Counted from the stretch's first letter, positions 1-5,190 are shown. The stretch is 5,396 bases of DNA from Planctomycetota bacterium (GCA_021795535.1 JAJYPG010000069.1:1329-6724); one strand, 5' to 3'. Translations and numbers: made by a program. Notes: generated by a model from the sequence alone, not told the origin.

Positions 1-807
1 CTTGATCCGCGTATTTTTGCGCCTGGGCCATAGCCAAGGGGGTTCCAATTTTTCCTCGACCACGGCGGCCAGCATCACCTGATACGGATCGCCTCCCAAG
101 GACTCGCTGATTTGGATGTTCGCCTTGGCCTCCTTGGCAAACTGGTGGGTGGAGTAAAGGTAATCAACATCCATGATTATCGCCGCAGGATCGTCTGGAA
201 ACGCTCGCTGATAAGTGAGTACCGCTGCACAAAACCGCCCGGCATATTTTACGTTATTCGCAGCGTAGAGAGCGTCAATCGCTTCCACCTTCTCCAGAAG
301 AAACAACTTGCTGTGGCGCAGGGAAGCCGGAATTTTTTTCCTTTCAGCAAGGAAAGCCTTAAAGCGTCCGATTAAGAGAAGGTGTTGCGACTTCTTAAAT
401 AGCTCGATGTGTGTAAGAATCGCGCTTTCCTGACCGGTCAATCGCTGCCAGAGCGTGGGTTGAGCTTTGGCAAGGAACAGCAACATGGCTCGACGTGTCG
501 TGGTACTTATCAATCCCCCGTTGTTTACAGAGAATATGTCGGTCGCGACTACTTTGCCTTCCGGTCCGTGCGTCAAAACCCATTCATTGTAGTTCACTCC
601 GCCGGATGCCATCCGCATACGAAACTCAGCGCGATCCTGGCCGTCAATTTTCCTGACACCCAGCAACGTGTATGTGGCGCCGTGTTTCATCTGGAACGCG
701 ATGGCCGGGCCAAGGCTGAGGTGGTTGGTAATTCCCAATTCAAAGCCATGCCTGAAGGACTGGGGCATGGTAACTCCAGATTCAACGATCCGTAACCAGG
801 CCCGCAT
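1..807 (-). CDS. TPR-like protein of planctomycete/verrucomicrobial style, 3' end outside the window
   Basis: An open frame of 269 codons runs from ATG at 807 to the left edge, with two TAG codons in frame shortly upstream, so 807 is the first possible ATG. AGAGGA lies 10 nt before it (818-823). Residues about 30-110 read as a beta-rich domain (key stretches YTLLGVRKIDGQ, GGVNYNEWVL, VVATDIFS, GGLISTTTRR). Residues about 118-269 are helical with TPR-like pairs (LLEKVEAIDALY, FCAAVLTYQRAFPDDPAA, ESLGGDPYQVMLAAV). I recall similar proteins from planctomycetes, usually longer at the N-terminus and with an export signal. None is visible here, so the gene may be 5'-truncated. The role is unknown; TPRs usually mediate protein contacts. 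After residue 253 the frame turns Trp/Pro/Arg-rich, whereas the frame one base over continues as IGTPLAMAQAQKYADQ, which suggests a 1-nt deletion in the sequence at 38-53. Confidence 0.7.
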   Translation of the reverse strand, partial: MRAWLRIVESGVTMPQSFRHGFELGITNHLSLGPAIAFQMKHGATYTLLGVRKIDGQDRAEFRMRMASGGVNYNEWVLTHGPEGKVVATDIFSVNNGGLISTTTRRAMLLFLAKAQPTLWQRLTGQESAILTHIELFKKSQHLLLIGRFKAFLAERKKIPASLRHSKLFLLEKVEAIDALYAANNVKYAGRFCAAVLTYQRAFPDDPAAIIMDVDYLYSTHQFAKEAKANIQISESLGGDPYQVMLAAVVEEKLEPPWLWPRRKNTRIK

Positions 808-833
808 GTCAATGTTTTCCTCTTTGTTCTACT

Positions 834-852
834 AACGGGACTGCCCGTTTTT
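834..852 (+). terminator. Small hairpin followed by T-run (plus-strand terminator-like)
   Basis: AACGGG (834-839), loop ACTG, CCCGTT (844-849), then T continuing to 852. The 6-bp stem followed by a T-run has intrinsic terminator shape for rightward transcription. No rightward gene is supported in front of it, so it may instead block antisense transcripts entering from the TPR-like gene, or be incidental. Read leftward it lacks a U-tract. Confidence 0.3.
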
Positions 853-859
853 ATTCATA

Positions 860-907
860 TACATCGGAACAGAACAGCGTTTTTACATCGGAACAGAACA
901 GCGTTTT
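860..907. repeat. Perfect 24-bp tandem duplication
   Basis: Two directly adjacent identical copies, 860-883 and 884-907, each TACATCGGAACAGAACAGC followed by GTTTT. On the minus strand each unit contains TGTTCTGTTCCGATGTA. It lies 53 nt upstream of the TPR-like gene start. It could be a recent slippage duplication, a pair of regulator sites, or the remnant of an insertion-sequence end that carries repeated motifs (IS21-type ends do). No transposase is visible. Confidence 0.85.
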
Positions 908-963
908 GTGCTTATGGGTGGCTGCTTCCAATGAAACGAGGCCAGGAGCCGCTTAAGCTTCCA

Positions 964-997
964 ATCCTCCCGTTATCCAGATACTTATCGGGAGGAT
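964..997. repeat. 9-bp GC-rich inverted repeat (hairpin) downstream of the phage block
   Basis: ATCCTCCCG (964-972) pairs perfectly with CGGGAGGAT (989-997) around a 16-nt loop. It lies about 100 nt past the TAA of the last phage-block gene, a reasonable place for a transcription end. There is no T-run after the stem on either strand, so an intrinsic terminator is not proved. A protein-binding site is the alternative. Confidence 0.45.
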
Positions 998-1095
998 AGT
1001 GGGACGATAAAAGCGGGATCATCTTCTAAAGTGTCTTCATTCCTGAAATGAGTGGTATATAGGATGGATGAATGTTGCCGCACGGATATCGTGAA

Positions 1096-1461
1096 TTATT
1101 GCAGAAACTCAAAAGGGTTTTTAATTCCGGCTTCCAGATGGGCCAGCAGCTTGCGACCCAGATTCAGCAGTTCTGTCCAAGGCTGGGTTGCGTGGTGGCC
1201 GGGCAGGCGGTGCGCCGCCGGATTTTCACCAACGCTTCCGGCGATGGAAAGTGGATCGACCACTGTGGCATCGGGTGTCCGGCCACGACCGGTGCGCTGG
1301 GCGGCGCTGCTTTGCTGTTCCAGAAGTTCCAGCATTTTTTTTACCAGTACCGCGCTGTGAACATCAGATGGAGCCTCTTGCGAGGAAGAACCGTGGTGAT
1401 GCGGGCTATGGAAGTCGTGCTCTTCGAGATCACCAAAATAGCTGCCGTGGGAATGGGTCAT
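1096..1461 (-). CDS. His-rich hypothetical protein at the distal end of the phage block (121 aa)
   Basis: I do not recognise this protein. ATG at 1461 is chosen over the upstream TTG at 1500 because GGAG (plus CTCC, 1468-1471) sits exactly 6 nt before it, the same arrangement as in two other genes of the block. The first 23 residues hold seven histidines (H3, H5, H15, H18, H21-23) among acidic residues. Residues 37-50 form a likely helix (VLVKKMLELLEQQ), residues 51-95 are Gly/Pro-rich and probably disordered, and residues 96-121 form a second helix ending in NPFEFLQ. No signal peptide or membrane segment is visible. Its position after the tail tube gene is where tail-assembly chaperones or small tail proteins usually sit, but nothing in the sequence proves that role, and a host gene downstream of the remnant is also possible. 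The His cluster could bind metal. Confidence 0.6.
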   Translation of the reverse strand: MTHSHGSYFGDLEEHDFHSPHHHGSSSQEAPSDVHSAVLVKKMLELLEQQSSAAQRTGRGRTPDATVVDPLSIAGSVGENPAAHRLPGHHATQPWTELLNLGRKLLAHLEAGIKNPFEFLQ

Positions 1462-1490
1462 AAGAGTCTCCGCATAGGGACGAACGATGT

Positions 1491-1567
1491 CAAATTCCAA
1501 ATTTCAAACTTCAAACTTCAAATTCCAAATTTCCAAATTTCAAAATTTAGATTTCCAATTCCAAATC
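1491..1567. repeat. Degenerate heptamer tandem repeat CAAATTC/CAAATTT/CAAACTT
   Basis: About ten consecutive units: CAAATTC, CAAATTT, CAAACTT, CAAACTT, CAAATTC, CAAATTT, then imperfect 8-, 8-, 7-, 6- and 6-nt units fading out at about 1567. It is strongly AT-rich in an otherwise GC-rich context. The array fills the gap between the probable tail gene (stop at 1578) and the His-rich gene (ATG at 1461). Because seven is not a multiple of three, every open frame through it gives the same low-complexity peptide style. I associate such period-7 arrays with intergenic regions of Planctomycetota and related genomes. Confidence 0.85.
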
Positions 1568-1577
1568 AGAGTCCGGA

Positions 1578-1964
1578 TCAGGAATTCAACCAGACTTTGC
1601 GGTATGGCCCGAGGGAACTGATATCGGCGGTGAAAAGGCTTACCTGGCCAACACGCAGGCGGATGCGAAAGCTGGTGATGTTGAAATTTCCGCTGATTGT
1701 ACAGCCGGCGGCGGCGGTAAAAACGATGGCGACATTGGGGTGCACGGAACCGATGCCCGGGTCATTGCCGGTAAGCCAGCCAACCACGCTGCCGTGGAGG
1801 CGCTGGCCGGGGAGAGTGCCATTTCCGTAGCCGTTGTCGGTGAAGGCTTCGGAATTTTTTTCGCGGAATTCCTCTTGAAGCTGCGCGTCGTAAATGTTTG
1901 CGGTGATGCCGGGCGGCAGGGTAACACTGGCACCAAGACCGGAAAGGGGAATGGGACTGGCCAT
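1578..1964 (-). CDS. Probable phage tail tube or small tail protein (128 aa)
   Basis: ATG at 1964 is preferred to the in-frame TTG at 1976 because GGAG (plus CTCC, 1971-1974) lies 6 nt upstream; the stop is TGA. The protein is beta-rich without signal peptide or transmembrane helix. An N-terminal Gly/Pro/Ser segment leads to IYDAQLQEEFREKN and a Gly/Asn-rich loop (residues about 45-55, TDNGYGNGTLPGQ). Alternating hydrophobic strands follow (VAIVFTAAAGC, ISGNFNITSFRIRLRVG) and the chain ends in LGPYRKVW. Size, composition and the place right after the tail completion gene fit a tube-forming protein that stacks as rings around the tape measure in siphovirus-like tails. I see no diagnostic motif, so another small tail protein is possible. 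A 63-nt gap with a hairpin separates it from the gene before it. Confidence 0.5.
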   Translation of the reverse strand: MASPIPLSGLGASVTLPPGITANIYDAQLQEEFREKNSEAFTDNGYGNGTLPGQRLHGSVVGWLTGNDPGIGSVHPNVAIVFTAAAGCTISGNFNITSFRIRLRVGQVSLFTADISSLGPYRKVWLNS

Positions 1965-2002
1965 GGTACACTCCAAAAAGGTTGGGGCAAAAAGTGAAAC
2001 CG

Positions 2003-2018
2003 TCCCGATTCATCGGGA
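2003..2018 (-). terminator. Intercistronic hairpin, possible attenuator before the tail tube gene
   Basis: TCCCGA (2003-2008), loop TTCA, TCGGGA (2013-2018), a perfect stem just past the TGA of the tail completion gene. In the leftward transcript a U-rich stretch follows (TTTCACTTTTT) after 3-4 nt. A partial terminator or an mRNA-stabilising hairpin that sets the relative amounts of the flanking genes is plausible. The interrupted U-tract makes it weak. Confidence 0.4.
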
Positions 2019-2027
2019 TCAGCTTCA

Positions 2028-2468
2028 TCAACTTCCCAAGGTGGTAAAAACACTAAAGACAAAACGGGTGGCCACGCGGTAGATCTCCCCGCCCGCGGAG
2101 CTTGCCCCGGCAAGCAGGGGTTGCGGCGAATGAAGCTCCGCGGCGTCAAGCAGAATGCCACTGGTCAAGTTAAGCGGGGTCTGGTCCAGCAGAACAACAA
2201 TCCGCTGTGCCATGGCCATGGCGGTTTGCAGCGAAGCGGCCACGCAGACAAGGGCAATCCGGATGTGCGTAATGCGCGCGCCGGGAAAATCATGTTCGGT
2301 GGGCGCGGCGTTGGATGCTTCCAGAATAACAAAGGGGAAAGCGGCTCCTTCCGGTGCGCGCGACAAATAAACCGCAGTGCTGGTCTGGCCGGTTCCCGAT
2401 GCTGATTGGGAGGCGAGTGTGGCATCTGCGGTGAGCCTGGCGACAACGGCTTGAATAACAGCCTGCAT
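2028..2468 (-). CDS. Phage tail completion/terminator protein, DUF3168-like (146 aa)
   Basis: ATG at 2468 has GGAG 6 nt upstream (plus CTCC, 2475-2478), and the gene ends in TGA. The family closes the tip of the tail tube and docks it to the neck. The typical layout is visible: an N-terminal helix MQAVIQAVVARLTADATLAS, then a Ser/Gly/Thr loop and the hallmark 'RAPEGAAFPFVIL' (residues about 37-49), where related proteins have RAPQGAxxPYVV. A strand-rich centre (THIRIALVCVAA), a helix with AMAMAQRIVVLLDQ, and a C-terminal strand pair (GEIYRVATRFVFSV) follow. Its length is close to the usual 120-150 aa. It lies 21 nt after the head-closure gene, as in many siphovirus neck operons. The gene looks intact. 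The family call rests on pattern, without a profile search. Confidence 0.75.
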   Translation of the reverse strand: MQAVIQAVVARLTADATLASQSASGTGQTSTAVYLSRAPEGAAFPFVILEASNAAPTEHDFPGARITHIRIALVCVAASLQTAMAMAQRIVVLLDQTPLNLTSGILLDAAELHSPQPLLAGASSAGGEIYRVATRFVFSVFTTLGS

Positions 2469-2489
2469 AAAATACTCCGTTGGGGCAAG

Positions 2490-2831
2490 TCAGGAAACGG
2501 GATTTTGCGGCTCAATAAGCTGGCAATAAATGGCCCAGCCGCGATTGCGATCACCCAGATTGCTGACGAAACGGACCAAGTAACAGGCGTTGCCATCAAA
2601 CAAGCGGTCGCCCAGAAGTACACCGCTGTTCTGCGGCGTCATGATGACATGGGTAATGGCGATGCCGCGGCGATTCAAGGTGTCATCCGTTCGGTCGCGG
2701 AAGGTAAGGAGCGTTGCGGGAATATTTGTGGCCAGAGTCTGCCATTGGCGCAGAACCTCACCGTTTGGGCCGGGGGTTTGGGCGGCGCGTTCCAACGTGA
2801 TTTGCCGGTTGCATAAAAGAGAAAGGGTCAT
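2490..2831 (-). CDS. Phage head closure/head-tail adaptor protein, SPP1 gp16-like (113 aa)
   Basis: Proteins of this family form a ring beneath the portal-connector complex, keep DNA in the filled head, and offer the surface to which the tail binds. The fold signature is visible: N-terminal strand NRQITLERAAQTPGPNGEVLRQWQTLAT (long first beta-hairpin, residues 8-34), then IPATLLTFRDRTDDTLNRRGIAITHVIMTPQN (residues about 37-68), then the closing strands LLGDRLFDGNACYLVRFVSN, corresponding to 'dRi.yggr.y.I..v.n' of relatives, and a C-terminal strand WAIYCQLIEP. The length is normal for the family (100-120 aa). ATG at 2831 overlaps the TGA of the connector piece (ATGA), indicating translational coupling; the Shine-Dalgarno is weak (AGGG about 10 nt upstream). 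Ends in TGA. Confidence 0.75.
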   Translation of the reverse strand: MTLSLLCNRQITLERAAQTPGPNGEVLRQWQTLATNIPATLLTFRDRTDDTLNRRGIAITHVIMTPQNSGVLLGDRLFDGNACYLVRFVSNLGDRNRGWAIYCQLIEPQNPVS

Positions 2832-3553
2832 ACCAAAGAATCCCTGTAGCGATTTAATATGGCAAGTATTTCCGGCGTAAAGAGCAGATCGCCGGGTCGA
2901 ATGACATATTCATAACCAACGGTTTTCCCCAAAGATTCGCGCTGCTTGGTCAGGTCGGGTTGATTGACAAGATTGCCCGCAATCAGGGCACACGCCAGTT
3001 GAATATCATCTGGAATAAGCGAACCGATAAGCTGGCAATCGGCGGAATGGGTATTGGCGAAAGTGGCGGAGAAATTCGTTGCGGTGGTGCTGATAACGGT
3101 AACAGTTTCCGCGGCGGAAGTTCCGGCATCCACCAGCAGATTCGCGCCTGCGACAACAGCCCAGTTGCCCCAGTCGGGATCAATGCTTTGCCCGGACATA
3201 AGCGTGGGCGTGACCGTGGTTGCGCCTGCGGGGATGGCGCTGGGACTTTGGGTAAGGAAACTATACCCGGCGTTGTAGTTCACTTGTATGGCATTGAGCG
3301 GTCCGCACCAGAAACCCGCGGCTCCCCAAGTGGTGCCAAAACCGCCGTAGCCGGGCCATGGGAAGGCCGAGAATGTGGCAACCACTTCCGGCTTAATGGA
3401 GATTCTTCCAACTTCCGGGCGAAGAGCGAATTGATCGGGTGTGAAAATGGTGGGGTTGGAGCCATCGGGAAACAGCGTAACGGAATTCAGGCCCAGCACG
3501 GGTGTTTGGCGCAACATAAGGTAAGGCAATTCCGTGGCGTCATAGCCTTCCAT
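2828..3553 (-). CDS. Head-tail connector (gp6-like), main C-terminal piece (241 aa) after an in-frame TAG
   Basis: The connector ring sits between portal and head-closure protein. This piece begins with ATG right after a TAG and has no Shine-Dalgarno. Its first residues, EGYDATELPYLMLRQTPVLGLNSVTLFPDG, correspond to the middle of the family ('..YdG.....LlLr..PvlsV.sV...G'), not to an N-terminus. Residues 85-97 give the beta-strand NAIQVNYNAGY. Residues 179-195 (LIPDDIQLACALIAGNL) and 205-239 (ESLGKTVGYEYVIR, FTPEILAILNRYRDSL) are the closing helices with the usual 'IP.di..Ac' and 'l.p.v..iL..YR' signatures. Between them, residues about 98-178 are an extra Ser/Thr/Ala-rich beta domain. Made alone, the piece lacks the helical N-terminus encoded just upstream at 3700-3554; readthrough or reinitiation at TAG-ATG would be needed. 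The TGA overlaps the next ATG. Confidence 0.7.
   Translation of the reverse strand: MEGYDATELPYLMLRQTPVLGLNSVTLFPDGSNPTIFTPDQFALRPEVGRISIKPEVVATFSAFPWPGYGGFGTTWGAAGFWCGPLNAIQVNYNAGYSFLTQSPSAIPAGATTVTPTLMSGQSIDPDWGNWAVVAGANLLVDAGTSAAETVTVISTTATNFSATFANTHSADCQLIGSLIPDDIQLACALIAGNLVNQPDLTKQRESLGKTVGYEYVIRPGDLLFTPEILAILNRYRDSLV
3542..3553. repeat. 12-bp inverted repeat, left arm
   Basis: ATAGCCTTCCAT here is the perfect reverse complement of ATGGAAGGCTAT at 3699-3710. The arms lie immediately outside the 48-codon N-terminal piece of the connector. This arm is also the first four codons (MEGY) of the downstream piece. It may be chance, or a footprint of inversion, duplication or a binding site. 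Confidence 0.8.
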
Positions 3554-3700
3554 CTAACGATTGGGAACGAAATTTCGGCGGCAATAGCGTTGCACGGTGC
3601 GCGAGGCGGCGGAAATCAGAACGGTGAGTGTGGCGGGATTGGTGTTGGCCAGCGCGGGAACCACCTGCTGGGCATACGTTGTGGAAATAAGATCAGCCAT
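3554..3700 (-). CDS. Head-tail connector (gp6-like), N-terminal piece (48 aa) ending at TAG
   Basis: Too short to stand out as a gene, but its reading matches the helical start of gp6-like connectors. ATG at 3700 begins a 48-residue frame (MADLISTTYAQQVVPALANT and on) with the family signature LISAASRTVQRYCRRNF at residues 28-44. Relatives have 'lI.aAs..ie.yc.R.F' and then continue straight into the 'YdG..' strand. Here that strand starts after an in-frame TAG at 3554-3556, in the same frame and with no residues missing. Only a TAG lies in frame upstream (plus 3707-3709), so no earlier start exists, and no Shine-Dalgarno precedes the ATG, unlike the later genes. It most probably encodes the first third of one interrupted gene. 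A nonsense mutation, sequencing error, amber suppression or real split gene cannot be told apart from one sequence. Confidence 0.6.
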   Translation of the reverse strand: MADLISTTYAQQVVPALANTNPATLTVLISAASRTVQRYCRRNFVPNR

Positions 3701-3710
3701 GGAAGGCTAT
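3699..3710. repeat. 12-bp inverted repeat, right arm
   Basis: ATGGAAGGCTAT, reverse complement of 3542-3553. It overlaps the start codon of the 48-aa connector piece by two bases and takes the place where a ribosome binding site would be expected, replacing it with a pyrimidine-rich sequence on the minus strand. Confidence 0.8.
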
Positions 3711-3711
3711 A

Positions 3712-3728
3712 GGGGCGGGGAGTTGGGG
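3712..3728 (+). other. G-run cluster between the flavoprotein gene and the connector
   Basis: GGGG at 3712-3715, 3717-3720 and 3725-3728, with GG at 3734-3735, on the plus (template) strand within the 41-nt spacer. Three G4 runs and a GG could form a two-layer quadruplex. No terminator hairpin is visible, so leftward transcription from the flavoprotein gene may enter the phage block. Confidence 0.3.
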
Positions 3729-3741
3729 ATAACGGTCCTAA

Positions 3742-5190
3742 TCACGCCCCAAGAATATAGCGCAGAACATCGGCGGCGGAATAGGAATTTTTTCCCGCTG
3801 GAATGTAGCGATGAATTTCGGTGACCTCATCACCCGCAGTGACGATGGCGGCCTCAACGGAGCCTTGTGCATCTATCTGTCCAAGGCCAATGGTGGAGAA
3901 AAGAGCATTGCAGAGACATTTGCGGCCTACCGTTTCTTCCACAGTACCGCCTTTGGCCAGATAATCCTCCACGGGTTCGGCCGCACAGCGATAGCCGACG
4001 GATCCATCCTCGCGCCGATAGGCGCGTCGCAGATAGCCAAGGTCGCAGCGGCGCTGTCGCTGAGCATAAATGTCGGGTTGAGAAATGGAATCTTCAAGTT
4101 CGAGCACCTTGAAGGGAAAACCGGTGGGTGAGGCGAGCGGATCGGTAAAGACTTTTTGTCCGCCTTCGGCCGCCCATTGAATCACCTTCTTTTTAATTTC
4201 CGCGCTGATGCCGGATTCCTGGCAGAAGGCAAATGCGGTTCCGACTTGAATGCCGGCGGCCCCGACACTTTTTGCCAGGGCGAGTTGTTGCGGCGTGGCA
4301 AAACCGCCCGCCAGATAAAAAGGCAGGCCAAGTTCAGCAATTTTTTTCAAATCCGCCACATCGCGCGGTCCATAAATCGGTTCGCCCTGATCGGTCAGTT
4401 GCAGCGGGCCGCGCGGCGGGGCGTTGTGGCCGCCGGCGATGGCGGTCTCAACAATAAAGCCATCGACTCGGCCATTGGATTTTCTCGCCAGGGTCATTGC
4501 CAGCGTGGCGGAGGAAACAATGGCTGCAAAAAAGGGACGCTTAAGCGGTGGCGGGGGCGAAGCGGGATTGCCCGCAGTGACGGAACGGTTGACGAATTCC
4601 ACCGGATCAAACCGACTGATAAATGCTTCTCCGGGGGCGGCACCTTCCACATCTATTTTTAATTCAAACGCCCTTCCGGCCGCCAGGGCATCAAGTGCGC
4701 CGGGGATGAAACGCGGAATTCCCGCACCCATTAAAATCCAGTCCACACCCGCCAGCATGGCACCAAAAAGTGTGGGGAGCGTGGGCGTTTGGACTTTTTC
4801 CAGAAGATTCATGCCGACGCTGCCGCCGTGGCCCTCTTTGGCGAGAAAGACTTCGGTGAATGCGGCCAGAACCGTCAGGTCTTCCAGAAAGGAACTGAAA
4901 TCCTTGCCGGGCATGGCGGTGGCTTTGAACGGTATATCCATCGTGGTCCCGTCGGGAACAAAATAACGGTTCCAGACGCGCTGGGTAACGGCGGGAAAGG
5001 GGAATGCGTCCGCGGCACGGCGCAGGTTGCCGTCGGGATCGCCCTGATGCAGTCGGCGGGCCAGAACTGTGGCAATGCCGGTGCCGGAGACGACGCCCAT
5101 CTGTCCGCGACTGGCCACGGCTTTGGCTAAAGACCAGTTGGAAACACCAACGCCCATTCCGCCTTGAATGATAAGGAATGTCGGATTCAT
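3742..5190 (-). CDS. Nitronate monooxygenase / 2-nitropropane dioxygenase-family FMN enzyme, long form (482 aa)
   Basis: ATG at 5190 is chosen because AAGGAG (plus CTCCTT, 5201-5206) lies 10 nt upstream and the protein then begins NPTFLIIQGGMGVGVS, as the family does; the longer TTG frame adds 14 unconvincing residues. It is a TIM-barrel flavoprotein. FMN-site elements are QGGMGVGVS (9-17), VVSGTG (33-38), the active-site stretch ETAIAGGHNAPPRG (248-261) with candidate catalytic His255, and the phosphate-binding AGGF (294-297) and GIQVGTAFAF (313-322). Related enzymes oxidise alkyl nitronates to carbonyls and nitrite, or, in the FabK/PfaD branches, reduce enoyl thioesters. The substrate cannot be chosen here. 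It is longer than typical NMOs (about 310-380 aa): there is an insert at about 39-110 and a C-terminal domain (about 365-482) with four cysteines, C382, C402, C425 and C427. No signal peptide, so cytosolic. It looks intact and host-encoded. Confidence 0.85.
   Translation of the reverse strand: MNPTFLIIQGGMGVGVSNWSLAKAVASRGQMGVVSGTGIATVLARRLHQGDPDGNLRRAADAFPFPAVTQRVWNRYFVPDGTTMDIPFKATAMPGKDFSSFLEDLTVLAAFTEVFLAKEGHGGSVGMNLLEKVQTPTLPTLFGAMLAGVDWILMGAGIPRFIPGALDALAAGRAFELKIDVEGAAPGEAFISRFDPVEFVNRSVTAGNPASPPPPLKRPFFAAIVSSATLAMTLARKSNGRVDGFIVETAIAGGHNAPPRGPLQLTDQGEPIYGPRDVADLKKIAELGLPFYLAGGFATPQQLALAKSVGAAGIQVGTAFAFCQESGISAEIKKKVIQWAAEGGQKVFTDPLASPTGFPFKVLELEDSISQPDIYAQRQRRCDLGYLRRAYRREDGSVGYRCAAEPVEDYLAKGGTVEETVGRKCLCNALFSTIGLGQIDAQGSVEAAIVTAGDEVTEIHRYIPAGKNSYSAADVLRYILGA

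Larger units (their letters stand above)
808..1095. other. Non-coding spacer between the phage block and the TPR-like gene
   Basis: No reading frame here shows protein-like composition on either strand. The spacer holds a perfect 24-bp tandem duplication, a short hairpin next to a T-run (834-852), and a 9-bp GC-rich hairpin (964-997), each listed separately. It must also contain the promoter of the leftward TPR-like gene if that gene is expressed separately, but I see no convincing -35/-10 pair. No tRNA or attachment-site-like duplication matching the right side of the phage block was recognised. Confidence 0.6.

Noticed and set aside
409..795. 128-aa plus-strand open frame at the left end
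   Set aside because: It is antisense to the TPR-like gene, whose minus frame stays open over 269 codons and has coherent domain structure.
1465..1493. TTGACA (minus strand, 1493-1488) as a -35 box for the His-rich gene
   Set aside because: At 17 nt downstream the hexamer is GAGACT, which is no -10, and any start site would fall inside the coding region.
1072..1830. 252-aa plus-strand open frame
   Set aside because: It runs antisense across the His-rich gene, the heptamer array and the tail gene. Its middle translates the repeat into NFKLQIPNFQISKF-type low complexity, and it has no ribosome binding site. The minus-strand frames have better starts and protein-like content.
2828..3700. Genetic code with TAG read as glutamine throughout the block
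   Set aside because: Only one in-frame TAG occurs over about 800 codons of phage genes, while CAA and CAG are used freely. A single lesion or local suppression is simpler.
2960..3712. 250-aa plus-strand open frame opposite the connector
   Set aside because: Gly/Arg/Asn-rich composition typical of an antisense shadow. The opposite strand has clear connector motifs.
808..3741. Prophage att direct repeats flanking the block
   Set aside because: I compared both spacers by eye and found only short TATAGG-type matches, which are not significant, and there is no tRNA gene or integrase.
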